A stretch of 64,000 bases of DNA from Micavibrio aeruginosavorus (lineage in GTDB: Bacteria > Pseudomonadota > Alphaproteobacteria > Micavibrionales > Micavibrionaceae): the NCBI GenBank assembly GCA_016432265.1, contig CP066681.1:1886342-1950341 (forward strand). The letters run 5' to 3'. The first letter of the stretch is position 1, and every line of letters starts with the position of its first letter. Below the pieces are notes generated by a model. The model worked only from the letters and a program-made list of their open reading frames with translations. It made no database searches and was not told the DNA's origin. The translations under genes and the position numbers were made by a program. This document shows positions 53,405-61,470 of the stretch, piece after piece.

Positions 53405-54616
53405 CTATGCTCCTGCAGCCTTCTTGTAACGAGCGACCTTTTCCGATCCACTTGTCACATTGCCCGCGCTGTAGGAATGAGCGCCCGTTCCAGCAAGATT
53501 TCCGTTTTCAACAATCAGGTATTCGGAGCGAATCGGCTTCTTGGCGAACCAGCATTCCAAGATTTCACGTACGCCGGCAGCATAGCGCGCTTGCGCCGAA
53601 AGAGACGTGCCGGAAATATGCGGGGTCATGCCATGGTTTGGCATGCTCCGCCACGGATGATCCTTGTCCGGCGGTTGCGGAAACCAGACATCACCCGCAT
53701 ACCCCGCAAGATGCCCGCTCCTAAGCGACCGGGCAACAGCATTTTCATCGCATATTTTTCCCCGTGCCGTGTTGATCAGGTACGCGCCGCGCTTCATTTT
53801 GGCAATCATCGCCTCATTGAACAGATGTTCTGTTTCAGGGTGCAACGGCGTGTTGATCGTAACAACATCGCAAATCCTGAGCATCGATTCGACACTATCG
53901 TGATAGGTCAGGCCAAGATCTTTTTCAATCTCCCTCGACAGGCGATGCCGCTCTGTATAATGAAGCTTCACATCAAAAGCTTTAAGACGCTTCAGCGCCG
54001 CAAGGCCGATCCGCCCCGCACCGACTGTGCCAACCTGCATGCCCTCAAGATCGTAGGAACGGGCGACGCAATCGGCAATATTCCAACCGCCTTTGACGAC
54101 CCACTGATACGAGGGGATATAGTTTCTGACAAGCGCTAAAATCATCATTACGATATGTTCGGAAACGCTGATGCTGTTGCAATAGGTGACCTCGGCCACC
54201 GTAATACCCTTATCCATCGCGGCCTGAAGATCGACGTGATCGGAGCCAATCCCAGCCGTAATAGCCAGTTTCAGGTTCTTCGCCTTTGCGATACGTTCCT
54301 TCGTAAGATAAGCCGGCCAAAACGGCTGGGAGATGACAACGTCGGCATCAATCAGTTCCCGTTCAAATATGGAGGCGGGGCCGTCCTTATCAGAGGTCAC
54401 AACAAATTTATGCCCTTGGCCTACGAGGAATTTACGCAAGCCCAACTCGCCTGAAACGCTGCCAAGCAACTGGCCAGGTTTGAAATCAATCGCTCCTGGG
54501 CTTGGCATAGTCTGACCGTCCGGGTAGCGTTCCAGCCTCGGAATGGAATCGCGTATATAAGATGTTGGGTACCCATCAACGGGATCATCGTAGAGAACGC
54601 AAACTATCTTTGACAT
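53405..54616 (-). CDS. fdh: NAD-dependent formate dehydrogenase
   Basis: Oxidises formate to CO2 with NAD+, a metal-free cytoplasmic D-2-hydroxyacid-dehydrogenase-type enzyme. Very similar to the Pseudomonas sp. 101/methylotroph enzyme throughout (VLYDDPVDGYP, TSDKDGPASIFERELIDADVV, TYCNSISVSEH, GWNIADCV). Catalytic Arg in NTARGK and His in TPHISGTS; Rossmann loop GAGRIG. The acidic residue after strand two is Glu (YTERHRL) where the Pseudomonas enzyme has Asp. 403 residues; AAGGAAAA before the ATG. Divergent from hsp20, each with its own FNR-type box. Confidence 0.95.
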   Translation of the reverse strand: MSKIVCVLYDDPVDGYPTSYIRDSIPRLERYPDGQTMPSPGAIDFKPGQLLGSVSGELGLRKFLVGQGHKFVVTSDKDGPASIFERELIDADVVISQPFWPAYLTKERIAKAKNLKLAITAGIGSDHVDLQAAMDKGITVAEVTYCNSISVSEHIVMMILALVRNYIPSYQWVVKGGWNIADCVARSYDLEGMQVGTVGAGRIGLAALKRLKAFDVKLHYTERHRLSREIEKDLGLTYHDSVESMLRICDVVTINTPLHPETEHLFNEAMIAKMKRGAYLINTARGKICDENAVARSLRSGHLAGYAGDVWFPQPPDKDHPWRSMPNHGMTPHISGTSLSAQARYAAGVREILECWFAKKPIRSEYLIVENGNLAGTGAHSYSAGNVTSGSEKVARYKKAAGA

Positions 54617-54674
54617 AGCATTTTCCTTTCGCCGGATGTTTCTTGCTCATTAACAGGAACCATTTTCTTTCCTT

Positions 54675-54688
54675 TTGATTTTTATCAA
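54675..54688. promoter_or_regulatory. FNR/Anr-type box for formate dehydrogenase
   Basis: TTGATTTTTATCAA, centred 65 bases before the formate dehydrogenase ATG; a class II start would leave a leader of about 24 bases. Confidence 0.8.
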
Positions 54689-54726
54689 GAACAGAAAAAA
54701 GGCAGCCTCTCGCTCTTTGTAGATTC

Positions 54727-54740
54727 TTGATTTTTATCAA
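54727..54740. promoter_or_regulatory. FNR/Anr-type box for hsp20
   Basis: Second TTGATTTTTATCAA, 52 bases from the first centre to centre, and 85 bases before the hsp20 ATG. Confidence 0.8.
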
Positions 54741-54818
54741 GAGCAGAATTCGACGACCATGTTCTGATCAACAGCAAATGAAAATTGTCAGATTTTATTT
54801 AATAAAAAGGAGAAAACC

Positions 54819-55319
54819 ATGACAATACGCGAACTGACCCACTGGGATCGCCCCAATGTTTCCAACCGTCAGGGAATCTTTGGCCAATCTCCAGTAAGCC
54901 TGCAGGAAGAAATAAACCGTCTGTTCGATCACTTTTACAGCGGTACACAGGTGCGCTTGACAGACTGGGACAAGCTGCCCGCAGCATCACCGGCAGTAAA
55001 CATTTCCGAGAACGGCAAGGCCTTCAAGGTGAATGTCGAGTTGGCGGGCATGAATCCGGAAGATGTTGATATTGAAGTCACCAACGGCTATCTGACGCTT
55101 AAAGGAAAGAAAGAGGAAGAAACGAAAGAGGAAGATGAGAATTATCTTCGCCGGGAAATTTCTTACGGCTCCTTCTACCGCGCCATTGCCCTGCCAGAAA
55201 TTGCAGACAGTAGGAAAGCGGAAGCGTCCTTCAAGAACGGCGTCCTGAGCGTCACCGTGCCGAAAAAGGTTGAGGCCATTGAGAAGCCGAAAAAACTTCA
55301 GATTAAAAAGGCCGCCTAA
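54819..55319 (+). CDS. Hsp20/alpha-crystallin small heat-shock protein (1)
   Basis: 166 residues, ATP-independent holdase. An N-terminal arm of about 55 residues (SLQEEINRLFDHFYSG), the alpha-crystallin domain (about 60-155: PAVNISENGKAFKVNVELAGMNPEDV, GYLTLKGKKEEE, RREISYGSFYRAIALPE, FKNGVLSVTVPK) and a Lys-rich tail. The C-terminal IxI-type motif is weak (KLQIKKA). AAAAGGAG before the ATG. The preceding FNR-type box, not a heat-shock element, suggests low-oxygen control. Spacer 55320-55531 shows nothing convincing. Confidence 0.94.
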   Translation: MTIRELTHWDRPNVSNRQGIFGQSPVSLQEEINRLFDHFYSGTQVRLTDWDKLPAASPAVNISENGKAFKVNVELAGMNPEDVDIEVTNGYLTLKGKKEEETKEEDENYLRREISYGSFYRAIALPEIADSRKAEASFKNGVLSVTVPKKVEAIEKPKKLQIKKAA

Positions 55320-55531
55320 TGCCCGGCAAAGCAGACCGGAGCGGGAGACCGGGGAGCATCATTCAAGCGCGCCCCCGTCTTCCTTTCTATCCGGTGTTCG
55401 ATGGCCTGCAATTTTTGACCTTGGAAAAAAGGGTTGTGAGAAAAAGGGAAATTGAATTGCCATGCATTCTTCTGAACCGCTTCCTTGCCTGTATCTATCA
55501 ACACCGGCAAGGCTGAGAATGGAGTAATCAT

Positions 55532-56038
55532 ATGAAACTGACAGAAAACACTACAAATAATACGAAAGACGATAGCAGCGATATGCCGGTTAACCATTAC
55601 AAAAAGCCAATGATATGGATTTTGGTGGCGGATAGTCATATCGTTCGCCTTTTCAAAAAGAACGGCCATGGCGTGAAATCCTTCGGCGAAATAACCCCAA
55701 CGCCGCATGAAGGAAAGGATTTTACCAACAAAACCATGGGGCGCGGATTCAGCTCATGTAGCGGAACAATCCATCATAAATACGAACCGCATATGAATGA
55801 GAGTCGGCGGGAATCGCTGTCTTTTGCTCATGAAATCTCTGACTGGCTGGATAAGTCCGCGAGAGAGAATGCCTTTGACCGTCTGGTTCTGGTCGCGGCG
55901 CCGCAAACGCTGGGCGAGTTGCGAAAGGCCTTAAGCAAGCATGTTCATGCCCGCGTCGTCGCTGAAGTTGATAAAATTTTGACGAAACTGCCCGAAAGTG
56001 AGCTGCAGGAAGAACTGGAAAAAATTGTCTGGTTTTAG
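55532..56038 (+). CDS. host-attachment/baeRF-family protein
   Basis: 168 residues of the family named for 'protein required for attachment to host cells' (PF10116), structurally related to bacterial/archaeal eRF1-like (baeRF) domains. IWILVADSHIVRLFKKNG opens the fold; GRGFSSCSGTIHHKYEP, FAHEISDWLDKSARENAFDRLVLVAAPQTLGELRKAL and VVAEVDKILTKLPESELQEEL complete it. An eRF1-like role at stalled ribosomes is suggested for relatives, not proven. Last four bases overlap the convergent regulator gene. Confidence 0.88.
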   Translation: MKLTENTTNNTKDDSSDMPVNHYKKPMIWILVADSHIVRLFKKNGHGVKSFGEITPTPHEGKDFTNKTMGRGFSSCSGTIHHKYEPHMNESRRESLSFAHEISDWLDKSARENAFDRLVLVAAPQTLGELRKALSKHVHARVVAEVDKILTKLPESELQEELEKIVWF

Positions 56039-56820
56039 AACCTGCCGCACTGCACTTTCTTGTCCGCACAGGGGGATTCGCCGAGGTTCTTAAGAGCAGC
56101 TCCTTTACACTCCCCCTTTTCAGCAGAACAGTTACCGCAGCAATATGCGGCAAGGCGCTGGAAATTCTCTACATGAATTTCTGGCCCTTTGCTTGTTACA
56201 CCCGCCGATTTGAGTTGCAGCAACGCACGCGAAAAGGTTTCCGGCTTCATTCCCAACCGTGCTGCCGCCAACGACTTATCGTAAGGAAATGAAAATGTTC
56301 CTCCTTTGCCAATCATATTCGAAGACAATTGCAACAGAAGGCAACCCGCACGCTGCGGCGCACTCATCAAGGCCATGTGTTCATTTTCAAGATAAAATCC
56401 CTGCATTTTACGAGACAGGGAATTCATGACACGGGCAAGAATATCGTAATTGGTCTTGGCTCTTTCCTTGAGGACACTTCCAGGAATTTCAATGACGCGC
56501 GCTGATTCAGCCGCCTCGACTGAAAACAGGTATGTGCTGCCGCCGAAAACGGCGGCTCCCTCGCCAAAAATATCGCCGCGACCCAACACCTGCGCCACAG
56601 CCTCCTCCCCTTCGACAGTCTGGCGACAAAGCTTGATCCAGCCGCTCAAAACGACAAAAAAATTGTCAGCGGAATCCCCCTGCATGTAAATATGCTGATG
56701 CTTGTGATAATCTCGAATATGCGCGGCCTGCATGAACACATCTAGATCAGCGTCCGGCAACCCCTTAAAAAAAGGCAACCCACGCATGAACTGGCCTGTA
56801 TGATCTTCCTTACTGATCAT
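56035..56820 (-). CDS. CRP/FNR-family transcriptional regulator with Cys-rich C-terminal tail
   Basis: 261 residues. Cyclic-nucleotide-type sensor barrel (about 12-125: HKHQHIYMQGDSADNFFVVLSGWIK, GRGDIFGEGAAVFGG), dimer helix (NYDILARVMNSLSRKMQGFYLE) and an HTH with SLAAARLGMKPETFSRALLQL; the Glu/Ser/Arg pattern (ETFSR) fits recognition of TTGAT half-sites. No N-terminal Fe-S cysteine cluster as in FNR, so it may be Dnr/NnrR-like. A tail of about 35 residues has six cysteines (YCCGNC, GEC, SPC, VQC), which is unusual. AAGAAAG precedes ATG 56820. Probable local regulator of the TTGAT-N4-ATCAA promoters (inference). Spacer 56821-57125 carries only its promoter. Confidence 0.88.
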   Translation of the reverse strand: MISKEDHTGQFMRGLPFFKGLPDADLDVFMQAAHIRDYHKHQHIYMQGDSADNFFVVLSGWIKLCRQTVEGEEAVAQVLGRGDIFGEGAAVFGGSTYLFSVEAAESARVIEIPGSVLKERAKTNYDILARVMNSLSRKMQGFYLENEHMALMSAPQRAGCLLLQLSSNMIGKGGTFSFPYDKSLAAARLGMKPETFSRALLQLKSAGVTSKGPEIHVENFQRLAAYCCGNCSAEKGECKGAALKNLGESPCADKKVQCGRF

Positions 56821-57125
56821 GAGATCTTTCTTCCCGTGTATTATGCCGCATAATATACTTAAAGAGTGCGAGATATACAAATTCGCTTCATAAAGCAGAG
56901 ACAGGTGTATGCACGATAAATGCCATAGGAGCATCGCAAACGCAACACCGCTTTTCTCTGATCGGGAAAATCACAGATATCTCCAGCCCTCGTTCATAAT
57001 TCTTTTTCTGACAACGGCGTGCACAGGCTGCAATTAACCAACGGATTTTCTTGCCAAAAAAGAAGAAAAAGACAGCCCGACCCTAGAGCGACGATGGCAC
57101 ATACGATACTTAATTTTTCTTTTAC

Positions 57126-57737
57126 CTATGCAACCTTCTTTTGTTTCCACTCACTGGCGACGATGTTCACTTTACGAACCTTCGCAACAACGCCCGTTTT
57201 TCTAGGAACTTCGACAATCAGAACATTTCTTCTGAATATAGCCTCCGCGTTGTCCAGATCAGCGTCATCCGGCAAGGAGATGGCGCGGTTGAATGACCCG
57301 CTGCAGCACTCGCGGCGAATATAATGCGCGCTCTCCCCGCACTCTTCCGCGCAAACCTTTCCCTTGATGATCAACGCCTTGTCAGACACGGATATATCCA
57401 AATCCTCCATATCTACGCCCGGCAGGTCAGCCTTAACAAAAAAATTCTTTCCATTCTCAAGGATGTCGACATAAGGCCCGGCCTGCCTGCCCACCCACCA
57501 GGGCATGAACATTTGACGATTATTGATATTGAAAAACTCGCCAAGCAGACGATTCATATTGCTCTGTAATTTTTCAAAGATATTATTTTCCATGATCCAC
57601 AAAGCAGGAGATAAAAACGCAGGAGAAATGCTGCGCAGAGCGTGATTCACCTGCTTCTGGCATTCAAAAAACGATCCCCACCACAGCGCGGCAGGGAACT
57701 GTTCTTTGTCTTTACAAATGGCACTCTTTTGAGTCAT
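57126..57737 (-). CDS. Hsp20/alpha-crystallin small heat-shock protein (2)
   Basis: 203 residues. A long N-terminal arm (about 48 residues with WWGSFFECQKQVNHAL), then IFEKLQSNMNRLLGEFF and an alpha-crystallin domain (about 85-195: GPYVDILENGKNFFVKADLPGVDMEDLDISV, IRRECCSGSFNRAISLPDDAD, FRRNVLIVEVPRK). Contains CAEECGE and ECC cysteines not present in copy 1, so redox sensitivity is possible. AGAGGA before ATG 57737; an internal Met49 start lacks a ribosome site. Divergent from the second CBS gene. Confidence 0.9.
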   Translation of the reverse strand: MTQKSAICKDKEQFPAALWWGSFFECQKQVNHALRSISPAFLSPALWIMENNIFEKLQSNMNRLLGEFFNINNRQMFMPWWVGRQAGPYVDILENGKNFFVKADLPGVDMEDLDISVSDKALIIKGKVCAEECGESAHYIRRECCSGSFNRAISLPDDADLDNAEAIFRRNVLIVEVPRKTGVVAKVRKVNIVASEWKQKKVA

Positions 57738-57803
57738 TATTGGTTCCTCTCATGCGGTTTCCGGATTGGTAAGAATAGTAATCATGATCCGTTAACCTGC
57801 GGT

Positions 57804-57817
57804 TTGATTTTTATCAA
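57804..57817. promoter_or_regulatory. FNR/Anr-type box for hsp20 copy 2
   Basis: TTGATTTTTATCAA, centred about 73 bases upstream of ATG 57737. Confidence 0.8.
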
Positions 57818-57837
57818 GATTCACAACTTCTTATTTC

Positions 57838-57851
57838 TTGATAAAAATCAA
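57838..57851. promoter_or_regulatory. FNR/Anr-type box for the CBS - copper protein - USP operon
   Basis: TTGATAAAAATCAA, 34 bases from the neighbouring box centre to centre; about 127 bases upstream of ATG 57972. Confidence 0.75.
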
Positions 57852-57971
57852 ATTCCCCTTTTCTTCTTCATGCTCCACTAACCGCGTTAGCTAGCACATA
57901 AGACACGGATAAGGCGCTCTTTCGCCTGCTCATACGTCGGCAAGCGTTTACCCTATAAAAGGAGGAAGGTT

Positions 57972-58406
57972 ATGAGAAACACTCAAGTCAAAGATCTGAT
58001 GACGGATCATCCCGTTCTGGTCACCCCGAAGACTACCTTGAAAGAAGCCGCCGCAAAGATGCGTGATATCGATTGCGGCATCCTGCCAATCGGCACGGAA
58101 GACAAGCTCAAAGGCATTATTACCGATCGCGATATAGTTACCCGCGCCGTAGCAAAAGGGAAAGACATATCCAAAGAGCTGGTCAAAGACTATATGACGG
58201 AAGAGGTGTTCTCCTGCAACGAACATGACACGCTGGAAGATGCCGCTGATAAAATGCGCATTCACAGGGTCAGTCGCCTCGTTGTCAAAAACAAGGCTGG
58301 GAAGGTGGTTGGAATTCTTTCCTTCGGAGGGATTTTGAGAAAAGACGCGGATGCCGGTGAAGTCGCCAACATCGTTAAACACGCAACCCACATGAGGGCA
58401 ATCTAG
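57972..58406 (+). CDS. CBS-domain protein (paralogue 2)
   Basis: 144 residues, two CBS motifs like the protein at 52642: VKDLMTDHPVLVTPKTTLKEAAAKM, GIITDRDIVTRAVAKGKDI, YMTEEVFSCNEHDTLEDAADKM, VSRLVVKNKAGKVVGILSFGGILR. Perfect AAAGGAGGAAGG ribosome site. First gene of a rightward run of at least seven genes ending near 62825. The two paralogues are probably a duplication within the same regulon. Confidence 0.92.
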   Translation: MRNTQVKDLMTDHPVLVTPKTTLKEAAAKMRDIDCGILPIGTEDKLKGIITDRDIVTRAVAKGKDISKELVKDYMTEEVFSCNEHDTLEDAADKMRIHRVSRLVVKNKAGKVVGILSFGGILRKDADAGEVANIVKHATHMRAI

Positions 58407-58438
58407 GAAGGTCGCTTTTTTAAGGAAGGAAAACTGTC

Positions 58439-58786
58439 ATGACCGATACAAGAAAGAACGCCATAGCCGCCTGCCAAACCTGTCATCTGCTCTGTCAGGA
58501 GACGCTTGCCTATCACGGCGACGAAACAGGCGGCAGGCAACTATCGCCGCAACACATCAAACGCCTGATGGCCTGCATCGAAATTTGCCAAACAACGGCC
58601 AACCTGCTGGCGATCCGCGCTCCCCTGATTGATCAGCTATGCGAGATATGCGCTCATATCTGCGAACAGTGCGCATCAAGCTGCCGCGCCGTTGAGTGCG
58701 ACGAGATGAGGCAATGCGCCAATGCTGCTGGACATTGCGCCAGCGCTTGCTATGAAGCCAGCAATCACATCAAAAAAGCTGCATAA
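58439..58786 (+). CDS. four-helix-bundle copper-binding protein (DUF326/Csp-like)
   Basis: 115 residues with 13 cysteines spaced along predicted helices (ACQTCHLLCQE, ACIEICQTT, LCEICAHICEQCASSCRAVEC, CANAAGHCASACYE), the pattern of bacterial copper-storage proteins that line the bundle core with Cu(I). No signal peptide, so a cytosolic type. AAGGAAGG upstream. It fits functionally with the copper exporters at 36-46 kb. Confidence 0.88.
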   Translation: MTDTRKNAIAACQTCHLLCQETLAYHGDETGGRQLSPQHIKRLMACIEICQTTANLLAIRAPLIDQLCEICAHICEQCASSCRAVECDEMRQCANAAGHCASACYEASNHIKKAA

Positions 58787-58799
58787 AGGAGATGATATC

Positions 58800-59192
58800 A
58801 TGGAATTGGCCTTAGAGTTCGCTGCAGGAACGAGTCTTTTAATTATTGGCTTGTCCTGTTTGTTCAGCACCGGTGACTGGGTCGCTTGGCTGGCCGATGA
58901 GCAACAAGGCGGTCGGCGCAGAGCGCTGGGGCTGGGCAGTCTGGGATTCGTACTGAGCGCCTTGCTCGTCGGAGGTCATCCGGTTTTCACTGGGCTGCCG
59001 CTGCTGCTCACGTTAATCGGAATAGGCGGAATGTTGGAAGGAACGCTTTATCTGATATTCCCCGGCGCCTTGCCGCGTATCCTGTCGTGTTACGCGCCCC
59101 ATTATGACAAGATCGTTAGGGCCCTCAGCCTAGCGATGATTCTGTTCGGTGCGTTCATTCTTTATGCATGGCAGGAACAAGCCGGATTCTAA
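58800..59192 (+). CDS. small integral membrane protein, unknown function
   Basis: 130 residues with about four hydrophobic spans (LALEFAAGTSLLIIGLSCLF, ALGLGSLGFVLSALLVGG, LPLLLTLIGIGGMLEGTLYLIF, IVRALSLAMILFGAFILYAW). ATG 58800 has AAAGGAGATGAT ideally placed; the longer frame from 58722 overlaps the copper-protein gene. Family not recognised; operon position suggests a stress-membrane role only. Confidence 0.72.
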   Translation: MELALEFAAGTSLLIIGLSCLFSTGDWVAWLADEQQGGRRRALGLGSLGFVLSALLVGGHPVFTGLPLLLTLIGIGGMLEGTLYLIFPGALPRILSCYAPHYDKIVRALSLAMILFGAFILYAWQEQAGF

Positions 59193-59208
59193 AAGAAGGG
59201 AAACAATC

Positions 59209-60075
59209 ATGGATCCTAAAACTATCGTTGTCCCTTTCGGCGGACACGACAACGAACTTACGGCGCTGGAATATGCATTCAATCTAGCGGAGGCTTTTGA
59301 GTCGCATGTCGAAGTCTGGCATATATCTCCCGATCCGGCGACGGCCATTATACCGTATGTCATATATGATATGCCGGTTTACCCGGAAGGTGCCTTTGCT
59401 GAAATGGATAAGATCAGCGAGAAAAATAAAATTCTGGCAAGGGATAAATACCTGAAAACTGCGAGGAAGATGAAAATCGATCATCTTGAAAAGGTCGGGA
59501 TCGTCAAGCATGCCTCATCATCTTTTCATACAGCCATCGGACAGGCGGGCAACATTTTGTCAATCCGGGGGAGAGTTTCCGACTTGATCGTGATGAGCAA
59601 ACCGCTCAAAAAACATGGTGAAAATGATGTTGTAACGGATGTTCTGTTCAACAGCGGACGAGCGGTTCTTCTTGTGCCGCCGGAAAAGGAAGCGAAAAAA
59701 TTCAACGGCAAAGTTCTGATCGCCTGGAACGGTAGCCGGGAATCCTCCCATGCCGTAGCCCTTTCCATGCCGTACCTGGGTCAGGGAAACACATGGGTGT
59801 TGACCGAAGAGGATGGAGAATCAAGAAAATTTCCGCTCTCGGCCAGTGATCTGGCGGACTACCTCAGGCGTCACAATGTACAAGCTGAAACATTGAAAGG
59901 CCTGAAGAAGGAATCCTCCCTGTCCGTCTCCATTCTGAATACAGCAAAGGCATTGGATGCGGGAATGATCGTCATGGGCGCCTATAGTCATAGCCGCATG
60001 CGTGAACTGGTTCTGGGCGGCGTAACGAAGTTTATGCTACACGATTCTGAATTACCGGTGTTTATGGCGCATTGA
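59209..60075 (+). CDS. universal stress protein, two-domain
   Basis: 288 residues: two UspA folds. The first starts KTIVVPFGGHDNELTALEYAF, the second about residue 160 with GKVLIAWNGSRESSHAVALSMPYL and ends MGAYSHSRMRELVLGGVTKFML, the ATP-binding G-x2-G-x9-G(S/T)-like region being partly kept (GGVTKFMLH). AGAAGGG before ATG 59209. In relatives, tandem Usps are induced by low oxygen. Confidence 0.9.
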   Translation: MDPKTIVVPFGGHDNELTALEYAFNLAEAFESHVEVWHISPDPATAIIPYVIYDMPVYPEGAFAEMDKISEKNKILARDKYLKTARKMKIDHLEKVGIVKHASSSFHTAIGQAGNILSIRGRVSDLIVMSKPLKKHGENDVVTDVLFNSGRAVLLVPPEKEAKKFNGKVLIAWNGSRESSHAVALSMPYLGQGNTWVLTEEDGESRKFPLSASDLADYLRRHNVQAETLKGLKKESSLSVSILNTAKALDAGMIVMGAYSHSRMRELVLGGVTKFMLHDSELPVFMAH

Positions 60076-60078
60076 TTA

Positions 60079-60813
60079 ATGGTTTTTTTGACAAAAATCA
60101 ACCAATCAGAGGACATTATTTGTTCTGATGAAGTTATGCAGAAAGAAAAGCAGATTGTAGAAGATATTCCTGAAGGCCGCCCCGTTCGCATTCCGGTCGG
60201 AGGAATCGTATTGGATGGCGACTTGACGCTTCCCATCAACGCCAAGGGTCTTGTCATTTTTGCTCACGGCAGCGGATCAAGCCGCAAAAGCCCTCGTAAC
60301 CAGTATGTGGCGCAGGTATTGAACGAACATAATCTGGGTACGCTGCTGACGGATCTTTTGACTGCTGATGAAGAAAAGATCGACCGGCAAACGCGACATC
60401 TGCGCTTTGACATTTCTCTGCTCGCAGACAGGCTTGAGCATATAATCCTGTGGGCGCGAGAATATCCAGAGACTCAAAACCTGTCTTTCGGTGCATTCGG
60501 TGCCAGCACAGGCGCCGCTGCGGCGTTAATCGCAACGGCGCGTCGTCCGGAAACAGTCAAGGCCGTTGTTTCGCGCGGCGGACGCCCTGATCTCGCCATG
60601 GAATTCCTTCCGCTGGTCAAGGCTCCAGCGCTTCTGATCGTCGGCGGTCATGATCCGGAAGTGTTGCACCTGAACAGAGAAGCGCTGGAGAAACTCAATA
60701 TCTGGTCAACCATTAACGTCATTCCCCGTGCCACTCACCTGTTCGAAGAACCCGGCGCATTGGAAAATGTAGCGCAATTGGCCGCGACATGGTTTGAACA
60801 ACATCTGGAGTAA
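60079..60813 (+). CDS. alpha/beta hydrolase, dienelactone-hydrolase-like
   Basis: 244 residues. HGSGSSRKSPRN forms the oxyanion loop; nucleophile elbow GASTG (Ser near 138), acid in GGHDPEVL, and His in ATHLFEEPG. ATG 60079 follows the USP stop by three bases with no ribosome site; Met20 at 60136 is an alternative start. Proteins of this group are regularly paired with the phosphoribosyltransferase and erythromycin-esterase genes that follow. Substrate unknown. Confidence 0.82.
   Translation: MVFLTKINQSEDIICSDEVMQKEKQIVEDIPEGRPVRIPVGGIVLDGDLTLPINAKGLVIFAHGSGSSRKSPRNQYVAQVLNEHNLGTLLTDLLTADEEKIDRQTRHLRFDISLLADRLEHIILWAREYPETQNLSFGAFGASTGAAAALIATARRPETVKAVVSRGGRPDLAMEFLPLVKAPALLIVGGHDPEVLHLNREALEKLNIWSTINVIPRATHLFEEPGALENVAQLAATWFEQHLE
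60088..60101. promoter_or_regulatory. variant FNR-type box (TTGAC-N4-ATCAA)
   Basis: TTGACAAAAATCAA, same one-base variant as at 50327, here inside the first codons of the hydrolase frame. If used, it favours the start at 60136 and an internal promoter in the operon. Confidence 0.35.
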
Positions 60814-60816
60814 GCG

Positions 60817-61470
60817 ATGTACCAAAAATTTAGAAACAGGGAAGAAGCCGGATTGGAATTATCGAATGCCTTGTCACGGTACAAAGAAAACCCGGATACG
60901 ATCATTCTGGCCCTGCCACGCGGCGGCGTGCCGGTCGCACATGAAGTTGCCAAGGCCCTTGGATTGCCTATGGATATCTGGCTGGTACGCAAGCTGGGCG
61001 TTCCCGGCCATGAAGAACTGGCGATGGGAGCGATAGCATTAAATGGCGTATGCCACATCAATAAGGATATTATCTTCAACCTCAATATAGCGCCGCACCT
61101 GCTCAACCAGGTGATGGTGAAGGAACGTGCTGAACTGGATCGGCGCAATAAATTGTATCGGCAGGGGCGTCGTGCCCCCGACATCAGAGGAAAGACTGCT
61201 ATCGTCGTCGATGATGGTCTGGCAACGGGAGCAACGATGCATGCTGCCGTTGAATCCATCCGCCAGGTCAAAGCCAGTCATATCGTCGTTGCCGTGCCCG
61301 TAGGATCAAAATCCACATGCGAAGACCTTAAGGCTATCGCCGATGACGTAGTTTGTCTGCGTATGCCGGAACCGTTTTACGGTGTCGGCCAGTGGTATTT
61401 GGATTTTTCACAAACCAGTGACGAAGAAGTGCAAAACCTCCTGGAACAGCCAACGGGGAACGCCGCATGA
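60817..61470 (+). CDS. phosphoribosyltransferase domain protein
   Basis: 217 residues of the type I PRTase fold. N-terminal FRNREEAGLELSNALSRY, ALPRGGVPVAHEVAKALGLP, the PRPP loop AIVVDDGLATGATMHAAVE near residue 130, and VCLRMPEPFYGVGQWYLDFSQ at the end. Such proteins accompany erythromycin-esterase and hydrolase genes in stress islands; a nucleotide-salvage substrate is not established. Four-base overlap with the next gene (ATGA). Confidence 0.9.
   Translation: MYQKFRNREEAGLELSNALSRYKENPDTIILALPRGGVPVAHEVAKALGLPMDIWLVRKLGVPGHEELAMGAIALNGVCHINKDIIFNLNIAPHLLNQVMVKERAELDRRNKLYRQGRRAPDIRGKTAIVVDDGLATGATMHAAVESIRQVKASHIVVAVPVGSKSTCEDLKAIADDVVCLRMPEPFYGVGQWYLDFSQTSDEEVQNLLEQPTGNAA

Noticed and set aside
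55320-55531. 65-residue plus-strand frame after hsp20
   Set aside because: Begins at the hsp20 stop without a ribosome site and has no conserved features.
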